Assembly (NCBI GenBank): GCA_022425485.1
Contig: JAKMFL010000050.1
Location: forward strand, 23,629-87,628
Reading direction: 5' to 3'
DNA length: 64,000 bases
From: Alphaproteobacteria bacterium
GTDB lineage: Bacteria; Pseudomonadota; Alphaproteobacteria; Puniceispirillales; Puniceispirillaceae
This document shows, in pieces, positions 22,212 to 32,721 of this stretch. The notes under the pieces were generated by a model that was given only the letters and a program-made list of their open reading frames with translations, had not been told where the DNA came from and ran no database searches. Each line of letters opens with the position of its first letter. The first letter of the stretch is position 1. The position numbers were made by a program, and so were the translations under genes.

Positions 22212-24614
22212 ATGACTGACCTCTCCACCACACCTCATATGCCAGTACTGCCTTTGCGGGACATTGTTGTATTTCCGCACATGATTGTGCCGCTTTTTGT
22301 TGGCCGAGAGAAGTCAGTGCGCGCTCTTGAAACGGTGATGTCTGAGAATAAGCAAATCCTGCTCCTCACCCAAACGGATGCAGCTATCGAAGATCCGTCA
22401 GCTGAAGATATGTTCACCATGGGTACTATCGGCAATATCTTGCAGATGCTTAAACTGCCTGACGGGACTGTAAAAGTTTTGGTAGAAGGCGTGGCGCGTG
22501 CACAGGTCACTGAATTGCACGAGGCTGGGCCTTACATGACAGGTGAGGCGGTAGAGTGTGAAGATCCGCTAACCTCTGAAGCAGAGTTGATTGCGCTTGG
22601 TAAGGCGACGGTTCAGCAGTTTGAGCATTATATTAAATTAAATAAGAAAATTGCCTCAGAAGTGATGGTGTCGATAAACCAAATCGAAGAGACAGGCAAA
22701 ATTGCGGACACGATTGCCTCGCACCTTGCGGTGAAGATTGTTGAAAAACAGAAGCTGCTTGAAATAGAGGATGTTAAGGAACGTCTAGAAGCTATCTATG
22801 GCATCATGGAAGGCGAAATCGGTGTCCTGCAAGTTGAAAAGCGGATTCGCAACCGTGTTAAACGCCAAATGGAAAAAACCCAGCGCGAATATTATTTGAA
22901 CGAGCAGATGAAGGCGATCCAGAAAGAGCTAGGCGAGGGGGAAGATGGCCGCAATGAGGTGGACGAAATTGCTGAACAAATTGTGGCTGCCAAAATGCCT
23001 AAAGAAGCCCATGAAAAAGCAGAAACAGAGTTGAAGAAGCTGCGCAATATGGGCGCGATGAGCGCAGAAGCTACCGTTGTGCGCAATTACCTAGACTGGA
23101 TGACCAGTATGCCTTGGAAAAAGGCAAACCGGGTAAATAAGGACATCTCTAAAGCTCGGGAGATTTTAGACGCTGACCATTATGGGTTGGAGAAGGTCAA
23201 AGACAGGATCATCGAATTTCTAGCTGTTCAAAAACGCACCAAAAAGGTGAAAGGGCCTATTTTATGTTTAGTGGGCCCTCCGGGTGTAGGTAAAACCTCG
23301 CTTGGTAAGTCAATCGCCAAAGCATCGGGGCGCGAATATGTCCGCATGGCGCTTGGCGGGGTGCGTGATGAGGCAGAAATTCGTGGACATCGGCGTACAT
23401 ATATTGGCTCCATGCCAGGTAAAATTGTGCAAGGCATGAAAAAAGCAGGCAAGAACAACCCGCTATTTCTGCTAGATGAGATCGATAAGATTGGTGCAGA
23501 TTGGCGCGGCGATCCTAGTTCTGCCTTGCTTGAGGTTTTGGATCCAGCACAAAATGCGACCTTCCAAGATCATTATTTGGAAGTAGATTTTGATTTATCC
23601 AATGTGATGTTTATCACGACGGCTAATTCGCTAAATATGCCGCAGCCATTGCTAGACAGAATGGAGATTATCCGCTTGTCTGGCTACACTGAGGATGAAA
23701 AGCGGGAAATCGCGCGCGCGCATCTTATTCCGCGTCAGATGGATGAACATGGATTAAAAGAACAAGAGCTAACGCTTGAAGATGACGCGCTTATCGCTGT
23801 TATACGAAATTATACACGTGAGGCAGGCGTGCGTAACCTTGAGCGGGAAATAGCCAAAATTGCCCGTAAGGCGCTGACCCGTATTGTCAGCGGTGAGGCA
23901 GAAAGTTTGACCATTAATGCCAGTGACCTTGATGATTATCTAGGGGTGAAACGCTTTAAATTCGGCGAGATCGACACCGAAGATCAGGTGGGCGTGGTGA
24001 CAGGGCTTGCTTGGACAGAAGTAGGCGGTGAGTTACTGCAGGTGGAAGCGGTTAAAGTGCCGGGCAAAGGCAAGATTACAGCTACTGGCAAACTAGGCGA
24101 CGTAATGAAAGAATCCATCCAAGCGTCTGAGTTTTTCATTAAATCAAGAGCCGCTGCATATGGAATCGATCTTGAACAGGCCGAAAAACATGATGTGCAT
24201 GTGCATGTGCCAGAAGGGGCTACCCCGAAAGATGGCCCATCTGCAGGCGTTGCCATGGTTACGTCCATCGTTTCTGCCCATACCAGCAATCCGGTGCGCA
24301 AAGATGTTGCCATGACGGGTGAAATTACGTTGCGTGGACGTGTACTGGCCATTGGCGGGTTAAAGGAAAAGCTGCTTGCTGCGCTGCGTGGGGGCATCAA
24401 AACAGTCCTGATTCCAAAAGAAAATGAGAAAGATTTGGCGGATGTGCCAGATAATGTAAAGGAAGCCTTGGAAATAATCCCCATTAATCTGATTGATGAA
24501 GCGTTAAACGTGGCGCTTGTAAGGGGATTGAGCCCAATGGAAGAGAAGTCAGAGGCGGCTGTAGCCCCAATTGCGGCCAAGCCAGCCACCGCAGAAGATA
24601 TTACAGCTCACTAA
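22212..24614 (+). CDS. lon: Lon protease
   Basis: LPLRDIVVFPHMIVPLFVGREKS, GPPGVGKTSLGKSIA, catalytic KDGPSAG. Confidence 0.97.
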   Translation: MTDLSTTPHMPVLPLRDIVVFPHMIVPLFVGREKSVRALETVMSENKQILLLTQTDAAIEDPSAEDMFTMGTIGNILQMLKLPDGTVKVLVEGVARAQVTELHEAGPYMTGEAVECEDPLTSEAELIALGKATVQQFEHYIKLNKKIASEVMVSINQIEETGKIADTIASHLAVKIVEKQKLLEIEDVKERLEAIYGIMEGEIGVLQVEKRIRNRVKRQMEKTQREYYLNEQMKAIQKELGEGEDGRNEVDEIAEQIVAAKMPKEAHEKAETELKKLRNMGAMSAEATVVRNYLDWMTSMPWKKANRVNKDISKAREILDADHYGLEKVKDRIIEFLAVQKRTKKVKGPILCLVGPPGVGKTSLGKSIAKASGREYVRMALGGVRDEAEIRGHRRTYIGSMPGKIVQGMKKAGKNNPLFLLDEIDKIGADWRGDPSSALLEVLDPAQNATFQDHYLEVDFDLSNVMFITTANSLNMPQPLLDRMEIIRLSGYTEDEKREIARAHLIPRQMDEHGLKEQELTLEDDALIAVIRNYTREAGVRNLEREIAKIARKALTRIVSGEAESLTINASDLDDYLGVKRFKFGEIDTEDQVGVVTGLAWTEVGGELLQVEAVKVPGKGKITATGKLGDVMKESIQASEFFIKSRAAAYGIDLEQAEKHDVHVHVPEGATPKDGPSAGVAMVTSIVSAHTSNPVRKDVAMTGEITLRGRVLAIGGLKEKLLAALRGGIKTVLIPKENEKDLADVPDNVKEALEIIPINLIDEALNVALVRGLSPMEEKSEAAVAPIAAKPATAEDITAH

Positions 24615-24757
24615 AAGTGATTTGTTAGACCTAATTTGTGTTTTTTCGCAGTTTTGCTTAGCTTTTTTGTTGACCATATTCGTTATGAGTGAGTAAGGTA
24701 GGCACATTCGCGTTTCGCGTTTCACTTAACACTCTATCTAAATAAGGGGATCAACCC

Positions 24758-25033
24758 ATGAACAAAAACGATTTGGTTTCAGCCGTTGCTGAACATTCAG
24801 GCCTTTCTAAAACTGATGCAGGCCGCGCCGTAGATGCGGTTTTCGGCTCAATTGAAGGTGCACTGAAAGCTGGTGATGAAGTAAGAATTGTAGGTTTTGG
24901 GTCTTTTTCTGTAGCACATCGTGCGGCAAGCACTGGTCGTAACCCACGTACCGGTGAGGCCATCCAAATTGCGGCGTCAAAGCAGCCTAAATTTAAGGCT
25001 GGTGCGCCTCTGAAAGCTGCTGTTAACGGTTAA
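24758..25033 (+). CDS. DNA-binding protein HU
   Basis: MNKNDLVSAVAEHSGLSKTDAGRAVDAVF; GRNPRTGE. Confidence 0.96.
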   Translation: MNKNDLVSAVAEHSGLSKTDAGRAVDAVFGSIEGALKAGDEVRIVGFGSFSVAHRAASTGRNPRTGEAIQIAASKQPKFKAGAPLKAAVNG

Positions 25034-25050
25034 TTTCATTTTGACATTAG

Positions 25051-25086
25051 CGTTGACCCATGGCATATGTGGGTCAACGTTTTTTT
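25051..25086 (+). terminator. Intrinsic terminator downstream of hup
   Basis: cgttgaccca-tggcatatg-tgggtcaacg-ttttttt. Confidence 0.85.
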
Positions 25087-25098
25087 ATGGATTAAACA

Positions 25099-25174
25099 GG
25101 GTGGTTAGCTCAGCTGGGAGAGCAACTCGTTTACACCGAGTAGGTCGGGGGTTCGAGCCCCTCACCACCCACCA
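25099..25174 (+). tRNA. tRNA-Val(UAC)
   Basis: Cloverleaf with anticodon TAC; encoded ACCA. Confidence 0.95.
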
Positions 25175-25209
25175 TAAAATAGTCGTTCAAACCTATGGCT
25201 TTTAAATTA

Positions 25210-25234
25210 AACAGGCATTTTGCCTGTTTTTTTT
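25210..25234 (+). terminator. Terminator downstream of tRNA-Val
   Basis: acaggca-ttt-tgcctgttttttttt. Confidence 0.8.
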
Positions 25235-25360
25235 GTGCCCTTTTTTAAAATTTTCCAATGAAAGCTGCTCGTGGTTTATCTTGCCAGTGAAGCTTTACGG
25301 TAGCAGACTGGCAGGGCAAAATTATTTGCCTGATTTAATGGATTAAGGGGATTTTACGTA

Positions 25361-26311
25361 ATGTCTGCTTCACATATATTTGGCCCACATAAATTAATGC
25401 CCTCTGGCCTATGTTTTGGAACGATGCAGTTTGGCGCTGGTGCTTCTGAGAGCGATAGCGCAGCTATGTATGATGCGTGCCGGCAAGCTGGTATTAATTT
25501 TTTTGACACAGCCTATGTTTATACTGAAGGCCGTTCAGAAGAAATTTTGGGAAAATTAATTTCAACGGAGCGAGAGGATTTAGTCCTTGTTACCAAAGCA
25601 GGGGCTGTTGGTGGCTCATCTGCGCGGAATATTCGGGAACAGCTCGATATTAGCCTCACGCGTTTAAACCAAGATTACACGGATATCTTTTTTCTGCACC
25701 GTTTTGATGATGATGTGCCGTTAGAGGAAACTTTTGCTGAATTGGCAAAGTTAAAGGAGCAGGGAAAATTCTATCATCTAGGCGTATCTAATTTTGCCGC
25801 GTGGCAGGTGATGAAAGCGCAAGGTGTGGCCAATCTGAAAGGCTATCCTCGCATCGAAATTCTGCAACCTATGTATAATCTGGTTAAACGTCAGGCTGAG
25901 GTGGAAATATTGCCAATGGCGGCGGCTGAAGACATAGCTGTTATCAGCTATAGCCCGCTTGGTGGTGGTTTGCTGACCGGTAAATATCGCGGCGGTATTG
26001 CCGAAGAGGGGCGCTTTAGTTGGGATGAGAAATATGCGGCGCGTTACGGCCAAGATTGGATGCATAAAGCGGCAACCCGCTTGTCGGAAATTGCGGATCA
26101 GGCAGGCGTAGCGCCAGCTGCGCTTGCTGTGGCGTGGGTTGCAAAACATCCAGCGATTACCGCGCCTATCATCAGTGCGCGCAATGTTGACCAGTTAGCC
26201 CCCTCTCTCGGCGCGGCAAAGATCACCATCAATGCAGATATGTATGCACAGCTAAACGCGTTAGTGCCCACCCCGCCGCCAGCTACAGACAGGCTTGAAG
26301 AGCAGGGTTAG
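25361..26311 (+). CDS. Aldo/keto reductase
   Basis: GINFFDTAYVYTEGRSEEILG, VLVTKAG, AVISYSPLGGGLLTGKY. Confidence 0.93.
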   Translation: MSASHIFGPHKLMPSGLCFGTMQFGAGASESDSAAMYDACRQAGINFFDTAYVYTEGRSEEILGKLISTEREDLVLVTKAGAVGGSSARNIREQLDISLTRLNQDYTDIFFLHRFDDDVPLEETFAELAKLKEQGKFYHLGVSNFAAWQVMKAQGVANLKGYPRIEILQPMYNLVKRQAEVEILPMAAAEDIAVISYSPLGGGLLTGKYRGGIAEEGRFSWDEKYAARYGQDWMHKAATRLSEIADQAGVAPAALAVAWVAKHPAITAPIISARNVDQLAPSLGAAKITINADMYAQLNALVPTPPPATDRLEEQG

Positions 26312-26350
26312 TGGGCGCGTTAACGATAAATATCCAAAGGAGGTCGCGGC

Positions 26351-26671
26351 ATGTATGCTATCATTTTTGAAGTGTGGCCCTTTGCAAAGGGCAGAGACAG
26401 ATATTTTGAACTGGCCGCCCAATTAAAACAGATTTTAGTCTCTCAGCCCGGCTTTATATCTGTTGAGCGCTTTCAGAGCCTGATAGATGAAGAAAAGCTG
26501 CTTAGCCTATCCTTTTGGGAATCAGAACTGGCAATCGCTGGATGGCGAGAACAGATTGATCACATTGATGCCCAGAAGGAGGGCAAGGAAAAGCTCTTTA
26601 AATCTTACCGAATACGGGTAGTGAAAATAGAGCGTGATTATAGCTTTGATGCTGAAGATGCAAGCGCGTAA
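26351..26671 (+). CDS. Antibiotic biosynthesis monooxygenase (ABM) domain protein
   Basis: Short alpha+beta protein: QPGFISVERFQSLIDEEKLLSLSFWESELAI. Confidence 0.75.
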   Translation: MYAIIFEVWPFAKGRDRYFELAAQLKQILVSQPGFISVERFQSLIDEEKLLSLSFWESELAIAGWREQIDHIDAQKEGKEKLFKSYRIRVVKIERDYSFDAEDASA

Positions 26672-26687
26672 GGCTGGCGGCACTGCC

Positions 26688-27422
26688 TTATTTCTGCATA
26701 GATACGCGGATATTATGGAAATCGGCTGGCGGTTCTAGCAGGCGAGTTTTATAAACTTTTTCTGAATTACCCGGCACTTCATCGCCTGCGACTGCCATAG
26801 GCCAAGCCATCAGCTGTTTATTTTGCTTATTTATCAGCTCAATTTCAAATAATCTTGGCCGGCCAACCCCGCCGCCTCTGTTTACTACCGTAATAAAAAT
26901 ATCTAGCGCCCGCCCTAATTCTGTATCAACCAGCTGATAATTTGCGCCTTTAAGCGCAAAATCCGCTATTGCAGGCGGGGCAGGGGCTATAGGCGGCGCT
27001 TGCGGCGGAATAGCTGGGTTCAGATTTGTATCAGCAATAATTGGCGCAAGAGGTGTTAGCCTATCTGGGGCAGGCGCGCTTTCGCTGACATTCTTATCAG
27101 CAGCTGTGCTTGGTGGTGTAGCGGCTTGTGTATCTGCCTGTATATCTGCCCTCTGGCTTTTGACCTTTTCGATATAGACGCCAACAAGACTAGCCAGCAT
27201 ATAGCTAAGCCCAGCAAATAAAAGCAACAGCAGCAGATTTTTGAAAATACTGACAAGAGAGAAGCGGTATTTTTTGCGCTTAAGCGCTTTATTCTGATTG
27301 GCTGGTTTTTTCTTAATCGGCGTGCGGGCCAACTCCATTGCGTCCGATACGGTGCGCATTTTCTGGCTTAGCCGCTCAATTGCCTGCTCAATTTCTTGAT
27401 TTTCTTGGGTTTGGGTCGCCAT
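26688..27422 (-). CDS. Membrane protein with DUF3426-like C-terminal domain
   Basis: One TM helix, Pro/Ala-rich linker, C-terminal VNRGGGVGRPRLFEIELINK..PGNSEKVYKTRLLEPPADFHNIRV. Confidence 0.6.
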   Translation of the reverse strand: MATQTQENQEIEQAIERLSQKMRTVSDAMELARTPIKKKPANQNKALKRKKYRFSLVSIFKNLLLLLLFAGLSYMLASLVGVYIEKVKSQRADIQADTQAATPPSTAADKNVSESAPAPDRLTPLAPIIADTNLNPAIPPQAPPIAPAPPAIADFALKGANYQLVDTELGRALDIFITVVNRGGGVGRPRLFEIELINKQNKQLMAWPMAVAGDEVPGNSEKVYKTRLLEPPADFHNIRVSMQK

Positions 27423-27731
27423 AAAACCAAAACAATCCTTAATTTATGTCAAGGTAGCTTTGCAACTTTCAGGCCAAACAGACCTCAAACTACCTAGCTA
27501 TCGCTCAGCGTTACTTCTCTGGCGGCAATCGGGTTGCGCCTATCTTCACATATTCCCCGATCAGAAGCCTAATTGCCGCCCCATTTCCTATAAAACGGGT
27601 GCCGCGTTATTTATATTACTTTTTGCCTTTAACAATAGCAATGCTAGGGGCTTGTAAACGCGCAAAGCTGCTGTAGGAGCGACATCTCTAACAAGGGGGA
27701 AATAACTTATCTATTTTCTGTTCAAATCGGC

Positions 27732-27758
27732 TTGACAGTAAGTGCCCACAACTATAAA
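27732..27758 (+). promoter_or_regulatory. Sigma70-type promoter for tRNA-Asp
   Basis: Consensus TTGACA, 15-bp spacer, TATAAA. Confidence 0.65.
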
Positions 27759-27814
27759 TATCATCCAGTCAAAGAGGTCAGCAGATTGATGTTGGCCGCA
27801 CCCGATAAAGTTCC

Positions 27815-27891
27815 GGGGGTGTAGCTCAGTTGGTTAGAGCGCTGGCCTGTCACGCCAGAGGCCGCGGGTTCGAGTCCCGTCACTCCCGCCA
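27815..27891 (+). tRNA. tRNA-Asp(GUC)
   Basis: Cloverleaf, anticodon GTC, G73, encoded CCA. Confidence 0.95.
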
Positions 27892-27960
27892 CTTTCCTTT
27901 ACATTTTTTTGTTTAAATCGTGATAGGCTAGGCTTACCCGTTTCTGGCGAGAGCTTATCA

Positions 27961-29403
27961 ATGACAAATTTTCTGATTATCACCTCTGATGAGCATCGCG
28001 CAGATGCTATGGGATGTGCTGGCCACAGCCATGTGCGCACACCCCATCTAGATAGGCTGGCTGCCAGCGGTACCCGCTTTTCAAATGCCTATACCGCATC
28101 GCCTATGTGTGTGCCTGCCAGAGCGGCGCTTGCCACTGGCCAGTTTGTTCATCAGACGCGGCATTGGGATAGCGCTTCACCTTATTCTGGCAACCCGCAA
28201 AGCTGGATGCATAAGGTGCGTGGGGCTGGGCATAAATGTGTTTCAATTGGTAAATTGCATTTTCGTTCTACGGAGGATGATAATGGATTTTCCGAAGAAA
28301 TTTTGCCTATGCATGTAGCCGGCGGTATTGGTTGGACGATTGGTTTGCTGCGCAAGGAATTGCCAGACTATGAGGGTGCCGCAGAGTTATCCGCAGATGT
28401 GGGCGAGGGCGCATCAAGCTATACCGATTATGACCATGCGATAACACAAGCAGCGATAAATTGGATTGAAGAAGCTGGCGAGAAACAGAAATCTGGGGCG
28501 CAAGATAAAGGCTGGTCAGCGTTTATATCGCTGGTTAGTCCACATTACCCGCTTACCTGTCCACCAGAATTTAATAAACTGTACCAGCCACAGGATATGG
28601 CGTTGCCCATTGGATATGGAAAAGGTGCGCCCACCCATCCAGAGCTTGCCAGAACAGCCGCGTTCTTTGACTATGACCGCCATTTTGATGCACAGACGAT
28701 GCGTGCCGCCAAATGTGCCTATTTTGGGCTTACCTCCTTTATGGATGATTGTGTGGGGAAAATTCTGGACGCGTTGGAACGAAGCGGTCAGACAGAAGAT
28801 ACGGTTATTTGTTATATCTCCGACCATGGTGAGTTGCTAGGCGATCATGGCTTATGGACTAAGCAGGTAATGTATGAGGGGTCGGTTGCTGTACCAATGA
28901 TTTTAAGCGGTCCGGGCATACCGGCAGGGCATATTTGCCATACGCCTGTTATGCTCACCGATATCGCGCCCACCGTTCTGGATGTTATGAATATACAGGC
29001 ACTAGAAATACCTCCCAGCACTTCTCTTGTCCAAATAGCAAACCAGCCAGACCAGATGGAACGCATTGCCTTTAGCGAATATCACGATGGCGGCTCCACC
29101 ATGGCAAGCTTTATGGTACGCTGGCAGCATTGGAAATATATCCATTATGTTGGCGCACCGCCGCAACTTTTTGATTTGCACGCCGACCCTGATGAGCAAG
29201 TGGATCTATATAGCTGTCAGCCACATACACAAACGATTAAAGATGCGCTGGCCAAAGGGGAGGCTCGTTTACGCAATATTTGTGACCCAGAAGCTGTAAA
29301 TGCGAACGCCTTTGCTGATCAGGCTGAGAAAATAGCCGCGCTAGGGGGCGAAGAGGCCTGCTTAACCCGGTACGCCTTTAATCACACACCTGTCCCTGTC
29401 TGA
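27961..29403 (+). CDS. Sulfatase family hydrolase
   Basis: C-x-P-x-R formylglycine signature MCVPARAALATGQ; SDHGELLGDHGLWTKQ; GKLHF. Confidence 0.93.
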   Translation: MTNFLIITSDEHRADAMGCAGHSHVRTPHLDRLAASGTRFSNAYTASPMCVPARAALATGQFVHQTRHWDSASPYSGNPQSWMHKVRGAGHKCVSIGKLHFRSTEDDNGFSEEILPMHVAGGIGWTIGLLRKELPDYEGAAELSADVGEGASSYTDYDHAITQAAINWIEEAGEKQKSGAQDKGWSAFISLVSPHYPLTCPPEFNKLYQPQDMALPIGYGKGAPTHPELARTAAFFDYDRHFDAQTMRAAKCAYFGLTSFMDDCVGKILDALERSGQTEDTVICYISDHGELLGDHGLWTKQVMYEGSVAVPMILSGPGIPAGHICHTPVMLTDIAPTVLDVMNIQALEIPPSTSLVQIANQPDQMERIAFSEYHDGGSTMASFMVRWQHWKYIHYVGAPPQLFDLHADPDEQVDLYSCQPHTQTIKDALAKGEARLRNICDPEAVNANAFADQAEKIAALGGEEACLTRYAFNHTPVPV

Positions 29404-29446
29404 GGTAGAAAAGGCTAGTCGTTAGCATAAAAAGAAGGAAGAGAAG

Positions 29447-29845
29447 GTGATGATAGAAGGACTGTTTTTTATCTTTTTGTTTCAACTGGCAGGAACGGCG
29501 TTAACAGCTTTGTTTGGCTTGCCAGTGCCGGGCCCTGTTATAGGGATGGCATTATTGCTTATTTGGCTGGCGCTGCGCTTTAAAACACCAACAAGCCTTG
29601 ATAATTTGTGTGATTTTTTCTTGCGCTATTTGCCGCTATTATTTGTGCCAGCGGCCGTTGGTGTCCTCAATTACAAAGATATTATAATTGCTTCAGGCCT
29701 ATCTTTATTTATCATTCTTATTTTTAGCACGCTAGCGGCTTTGCTCGCTGCCTCACTCAGCTTTATCTGGGTTGCAAGGCATTTATGCCCGCCCATTGGA
29801 GAGGGGCAGCGCAAAACAAGGCCTTCTATCGGGGGCGCAGAATAA
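29447..29845 (+). CDS. CidA/LrgA family protein
   Basis: FGLPVPGPVIGMALLLIWL; four hydrophobic segments. Confidence 0.88.
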   Translation: MMIEGLFFIFLFQLAGTALTALFGLPVPGPVIGMALLLIWLALRFKTPTSLDNLCDFFLRYLPLLFVPAAVGVLNYKDIIIASGLSLFIILIFSTLAALLAASLSFIWVARHLCPPIGEGQRKTRPSIGGAE

Positions 29846-30576
29846 TGCAGGATAGCTTAACTGGTTTTGTGGCCGTCTTTGTTTATTTGGGGGAAGCCCC
29901 GCTTTTATGGTTAACCCTGACATTGGGGGCATTTTTGGCGGCGGAGCGCCTATACCAATTCAGCAATCGTTTTGCGTTGCTGAACCCTGTATTAATTTCC
30001 TCGCTGGCTATCTGCCTCGTATTGTATAGTACGGGAACGCCTTATGATGCTTATTTTCGGGGCGCTCAGTTTATTCATTTCTTGCTAGGGCCAGCGATTA
30101 TTATACTTGCTGTGCCTGTATGGCGTCACCGTGCTGCCTTATGGCGGGCGCGTTTTGCTGTTTTGGTTGCGCTGATAATAGGCGGCAGTGTGGCGGGGCT
30201 AAGCGCTATTGGGCTATCTGTCCTTTTTGAGCTTGATTTAGAAATGGCTGCTTCTATCACCCCAAAAAGTGTAACCGCGCCAGTGGCGATGGGCATTGCA
30301 GAAAATTTAGGCGGGGCTGTATCGCTGGCCGCGTTGCTAGCCGTATTAACAGGTATTTCTGGCGCGGTTTTAGCAACGCCGTTATTTAATGCCTTTGGCT
30401 TGGTAGATTGGCGTGGACGCGGCTTTGCGGTGGGGGTTACCTGTCATGGTATCGGCACTGCTCATGCTTTTCAGCTTAGCTCGGTTGCGGGCAGTTTCGC
30501 CACTATTGGCATGGCGCTAAATGCACTGTTTTCTGCGATAATTCTGCCGGTACTTTTCATCTTTATATATGGCTAG
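29845..30576 (+). CDS. LrgB/CidB family protein
   Basis: SITPKSVTAPVAMGIAENLGG; HGIGTAHAF; TAATG coupling with the LrgA-like gene. Confidence 0.9.
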   Translation: MQDSLTGFVAVFVYLGEAPLLWLTLTLGAFLAAERLYQFSNRFALLNPVLISSLAICLVLYSTGTPYDAYFRGAQFIHFLLGPAIIILAVPVWRHRAALWRARFAVLVALIIGGSVAGLSAIGLSVLFELDLEMAASITPKSVTAPVAMGIAENLGGAVSLAALLAVLTGISGAVLATPLFNAFGLVDWRGRGFAVGVTCHGIGTAHAFQLSSVAGSFATIGMALNALFSAIILPVLFIFIYG

Positions 30577-30579
30577 CGG

Positions 30580-31194
30580 CTATTTGTGACGGGGTTGGCT
30601 AGCCAGTGTGGCCTCAATAGTGGGATGGGCGCGAATCGTATCTATGAGATGTGCAAGTTTTGGCCGTCTAGCACGCAATTGGGTTTTATCTACATTCCAG
30701 CGCGAAATCATATAAAGATAGAGATCAGCTGCTGTTAGCTGTGCACCGCATATATAGGGGTTTAACAAGCTTTCAATATAGTCATAAAGGCTGTCATTTA
30801 CGCTTCGTGCCATCGCTTGAATTTCTGGATAGGCGTGTTCAGGCCCATATTGATAGGTGTGATGCTGGCGGTGATACGCAGGATACATAGTGGCTCCCAG
30901 CATCGTTAGAACAGATAAATAAATTTTTTCAGCCTCGCTTCCTGCCTCTGGCACCAAATGCGGACAATGCCTGCCTAGATATTGCACAATCGCTAGACTT
31001 TCATAAAGCTGTCCACCGTCTGGGCAGACCAGCACAGGAATTTTCCCCGTTGGATTTTTCGCACGGAATTCCGCAGTTGCGCGTTCGGCATCATCTGGAA
31101 AAGAGATGGTGTAGGACAGACCTGCCTCACGCATCATAAATTCAACAATGAGAGAGCCAGCGAAAGGGCGGCCATAAATATGATAGGATGTCAT
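30580..31194 (-). CDS. Glutathione S-transferase family protein
   Basis: N-terminal thioredoxin-like fold with NPTGKIPVLV, YESLAIVQYLG. Confidence 0.87.
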   Translation of the reverse strand: MTSYHIYGRPFAGSLIVEFMMREAGLSYTISFPDDAERATAEFRAKNPTGKIPVLVCPDGGQLYESLAIVQYLGRHCPHLVPEAGSEAEKIYLSVLTMLGATMYPAYHRQHHTYQYGPEHAYPEIQAMARSVNDSLYDYIESLLNPYICGAQLTAADLYLYMISRWNVDKTQLRARRPKLAHLIDTIRAHPTIEATLASQPRHK

Positions 31195-31220
31195 GTTTTT
31201 TTACTGCCTTTTTTTATATG

Positions 31221-32018
31221 TCAATCTGGTATTGTTGCGGTTACCCCGCCATCTACAATAATTTCTGTGCCGGTAATATAGCGTGCTTCATCTGAGGCAA
31301 GGAAAAGGGCGGCTTGGGCAACATCTTCTGCCGTGCCCATATGCCCTATAGGCACCTGATTATGGCGCTTTTGAACAAAGCCTTGATAGTCACCATCCGC
31401 ATATTTTTCTGCCATCCGCTCTATCATTGCGGTATGCATCAATCCCGGCAACACACAATTCATTCGGATATTGTTTGGGGCATGGATGACTGCACTTGTT
31501 TTGGTATATTGCTGAAGGGCTGCTTTGGCCGTGCTATAGGCGATTTGCGGTTTGCCCAAATAGCGAATGCCCGCAATAGAAGAGATATTTACAATGGCAC
31601 CCCTGCCTTGTTCTATCATTTGTGGCAGGGCAGCACGACACGCCATCATCGCACTATTTAAATTTAAATCTAGCTGCTTCTGCCAGACAGAACTATCCAC
31701 ATTTTCAGGCAGCATCCGTTCGGACTGGCCAACATTATTCACAAGGATATCTAGGCGTTTATGACGGGTGATAATGCCGGTAATCCATTTTTCTATATCC
31801 GCCTCAAAGGTGACATCACCTTGTGTAAATTGACAATCGCCGCCATTGGCGATTATCGCTTTCTTTGTGCGCATGCCTTCTTCTTCTAGGAGGTCTATGC
31901 CTTCGATAAATCCCCCTTGCGCGGCAAAAAGCTCAGCTATCGCGCGGCCATTTCCCATAGGGGTGTCTGGTGATCCAATTCCGGTTATGGCAATGACTTT
32001 ACCCTTTAATGAATGCAT
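31221..32018 (-). CDS. SDR family oxidoreductase
   Basis: GIGSPDTPMGNGRAIA nucleotide-binding region, NNVG, YSTAKAAL, ITGTEIIVDGG. Confidence 0.92.
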   Translation of the reverse strand: MHSLKGKVIAITGIGSPDTPMGNGRAIAELFAAQGGFIEGIDLLEEEGMRTKKAIIANGGDCQFTQGDVTFEADIEKWITGIITRHKRLDILVNNVGQSERMLPENVDSSVWQKQLDLNLNSAMMACRAALPQMIEQGRGAIVNISSIAGIRYLGKPQIAYSTAKAALQQYTKTSAVIHAPNNIRMNCVLPGLMHTAMIERMAEKYADGDYQGFVQKRHNQVPIGHMGTAEDVAQAALFLASDEARYITGTEIIVDGGVTATIPD

Positions 32019-32218
32019 TTTATTCCGCCTTCTAGTCTCATTTTTTGCTGTTTGCACCCGCCTTTATGGAAGCAAGGCTCTGATAGCACGAAAATTTGTA
32101 AAATTGGCTTTTCTCAGAACGTCAAATGCTTATGATGTTTAGCAAAAGGTTAGAATATTCCTATCACTTGTGGCAATAACCTTGCTACGTCTAAATTTTA
32201 TCTGAGGAGCAACAAGCA

Positions 32219-32716
32219 ATGTCTGTGAATGATGTTATCATGCAGGCCATGCGCGAGAACGGCATCGATTTTGTCACCACTGTGCCCTGTAAACAGCTGG
32301 CTGGTGTTATTGAAAAAATCGAACAGGCTGACGATATGCGCCATGTCCCCGCGAACCGTGAAGATGAAGGGATGGGGCTATGTGCTGGCGCCTATATGGG
32401 CGGGGCTAAACCTGCGATTATTATGCAGAATACGGCTATTGGCGTGACCATTAATGCGCTGGCCACGCTTATTCAATTTTATCGGATGCCGCTGCCCATG
32501 CTGATCAGCTATCGCGGCGAAGTTGGCGAGCCTGTTGCGTGTCAGGTTGAAATGGCCGTTCATACGAAAGCATTGCTAGACCAGCTTTCTATCCCTACCT
32601 ATCATTTTCATAACCCTGAAGATGCGCAGGAGACTTCCGCTATTTTATCGCATTGCTTTATGGCAAGAAAGCCGGTTGCGCTCCTGATGGACGCAACTTT
32701 CTGGAAGGGAGCGTGA
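32219..32716 (+). CDS. comD: Sulfopyruvate decarboxylase alpha-like subunit (TPP enzyme)
   Basis: NGIDFVTTVPCKQLAGV...REDEGMGLCAGAYMGGAKPAIIMQNTAIG...SYRGEVGEP. Confidence 0.75.
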   Translation: MSVNDVIMQAMRENGIDFVTTVPCKQLAGVIEKIEQADDMRHVPANREDEGMGLCAGAYMGGAKPAIIMQNTAIGVTINALATLIQFYRMPLPMLISYRGEVGEPVACQVEMAVHTKALLDQLSIPTYHFHNPEDAQETSAILSHCFMARKPVALLMDATFWKGA

Positions 32717-32721
32717 AGGCT

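Noticed and set aside
27460-27657. 65-aa ORF in the spacer before tRNA-Asp
   Set aside because: No RBS and no recognisable family; the region is better described by the inverted repeat.
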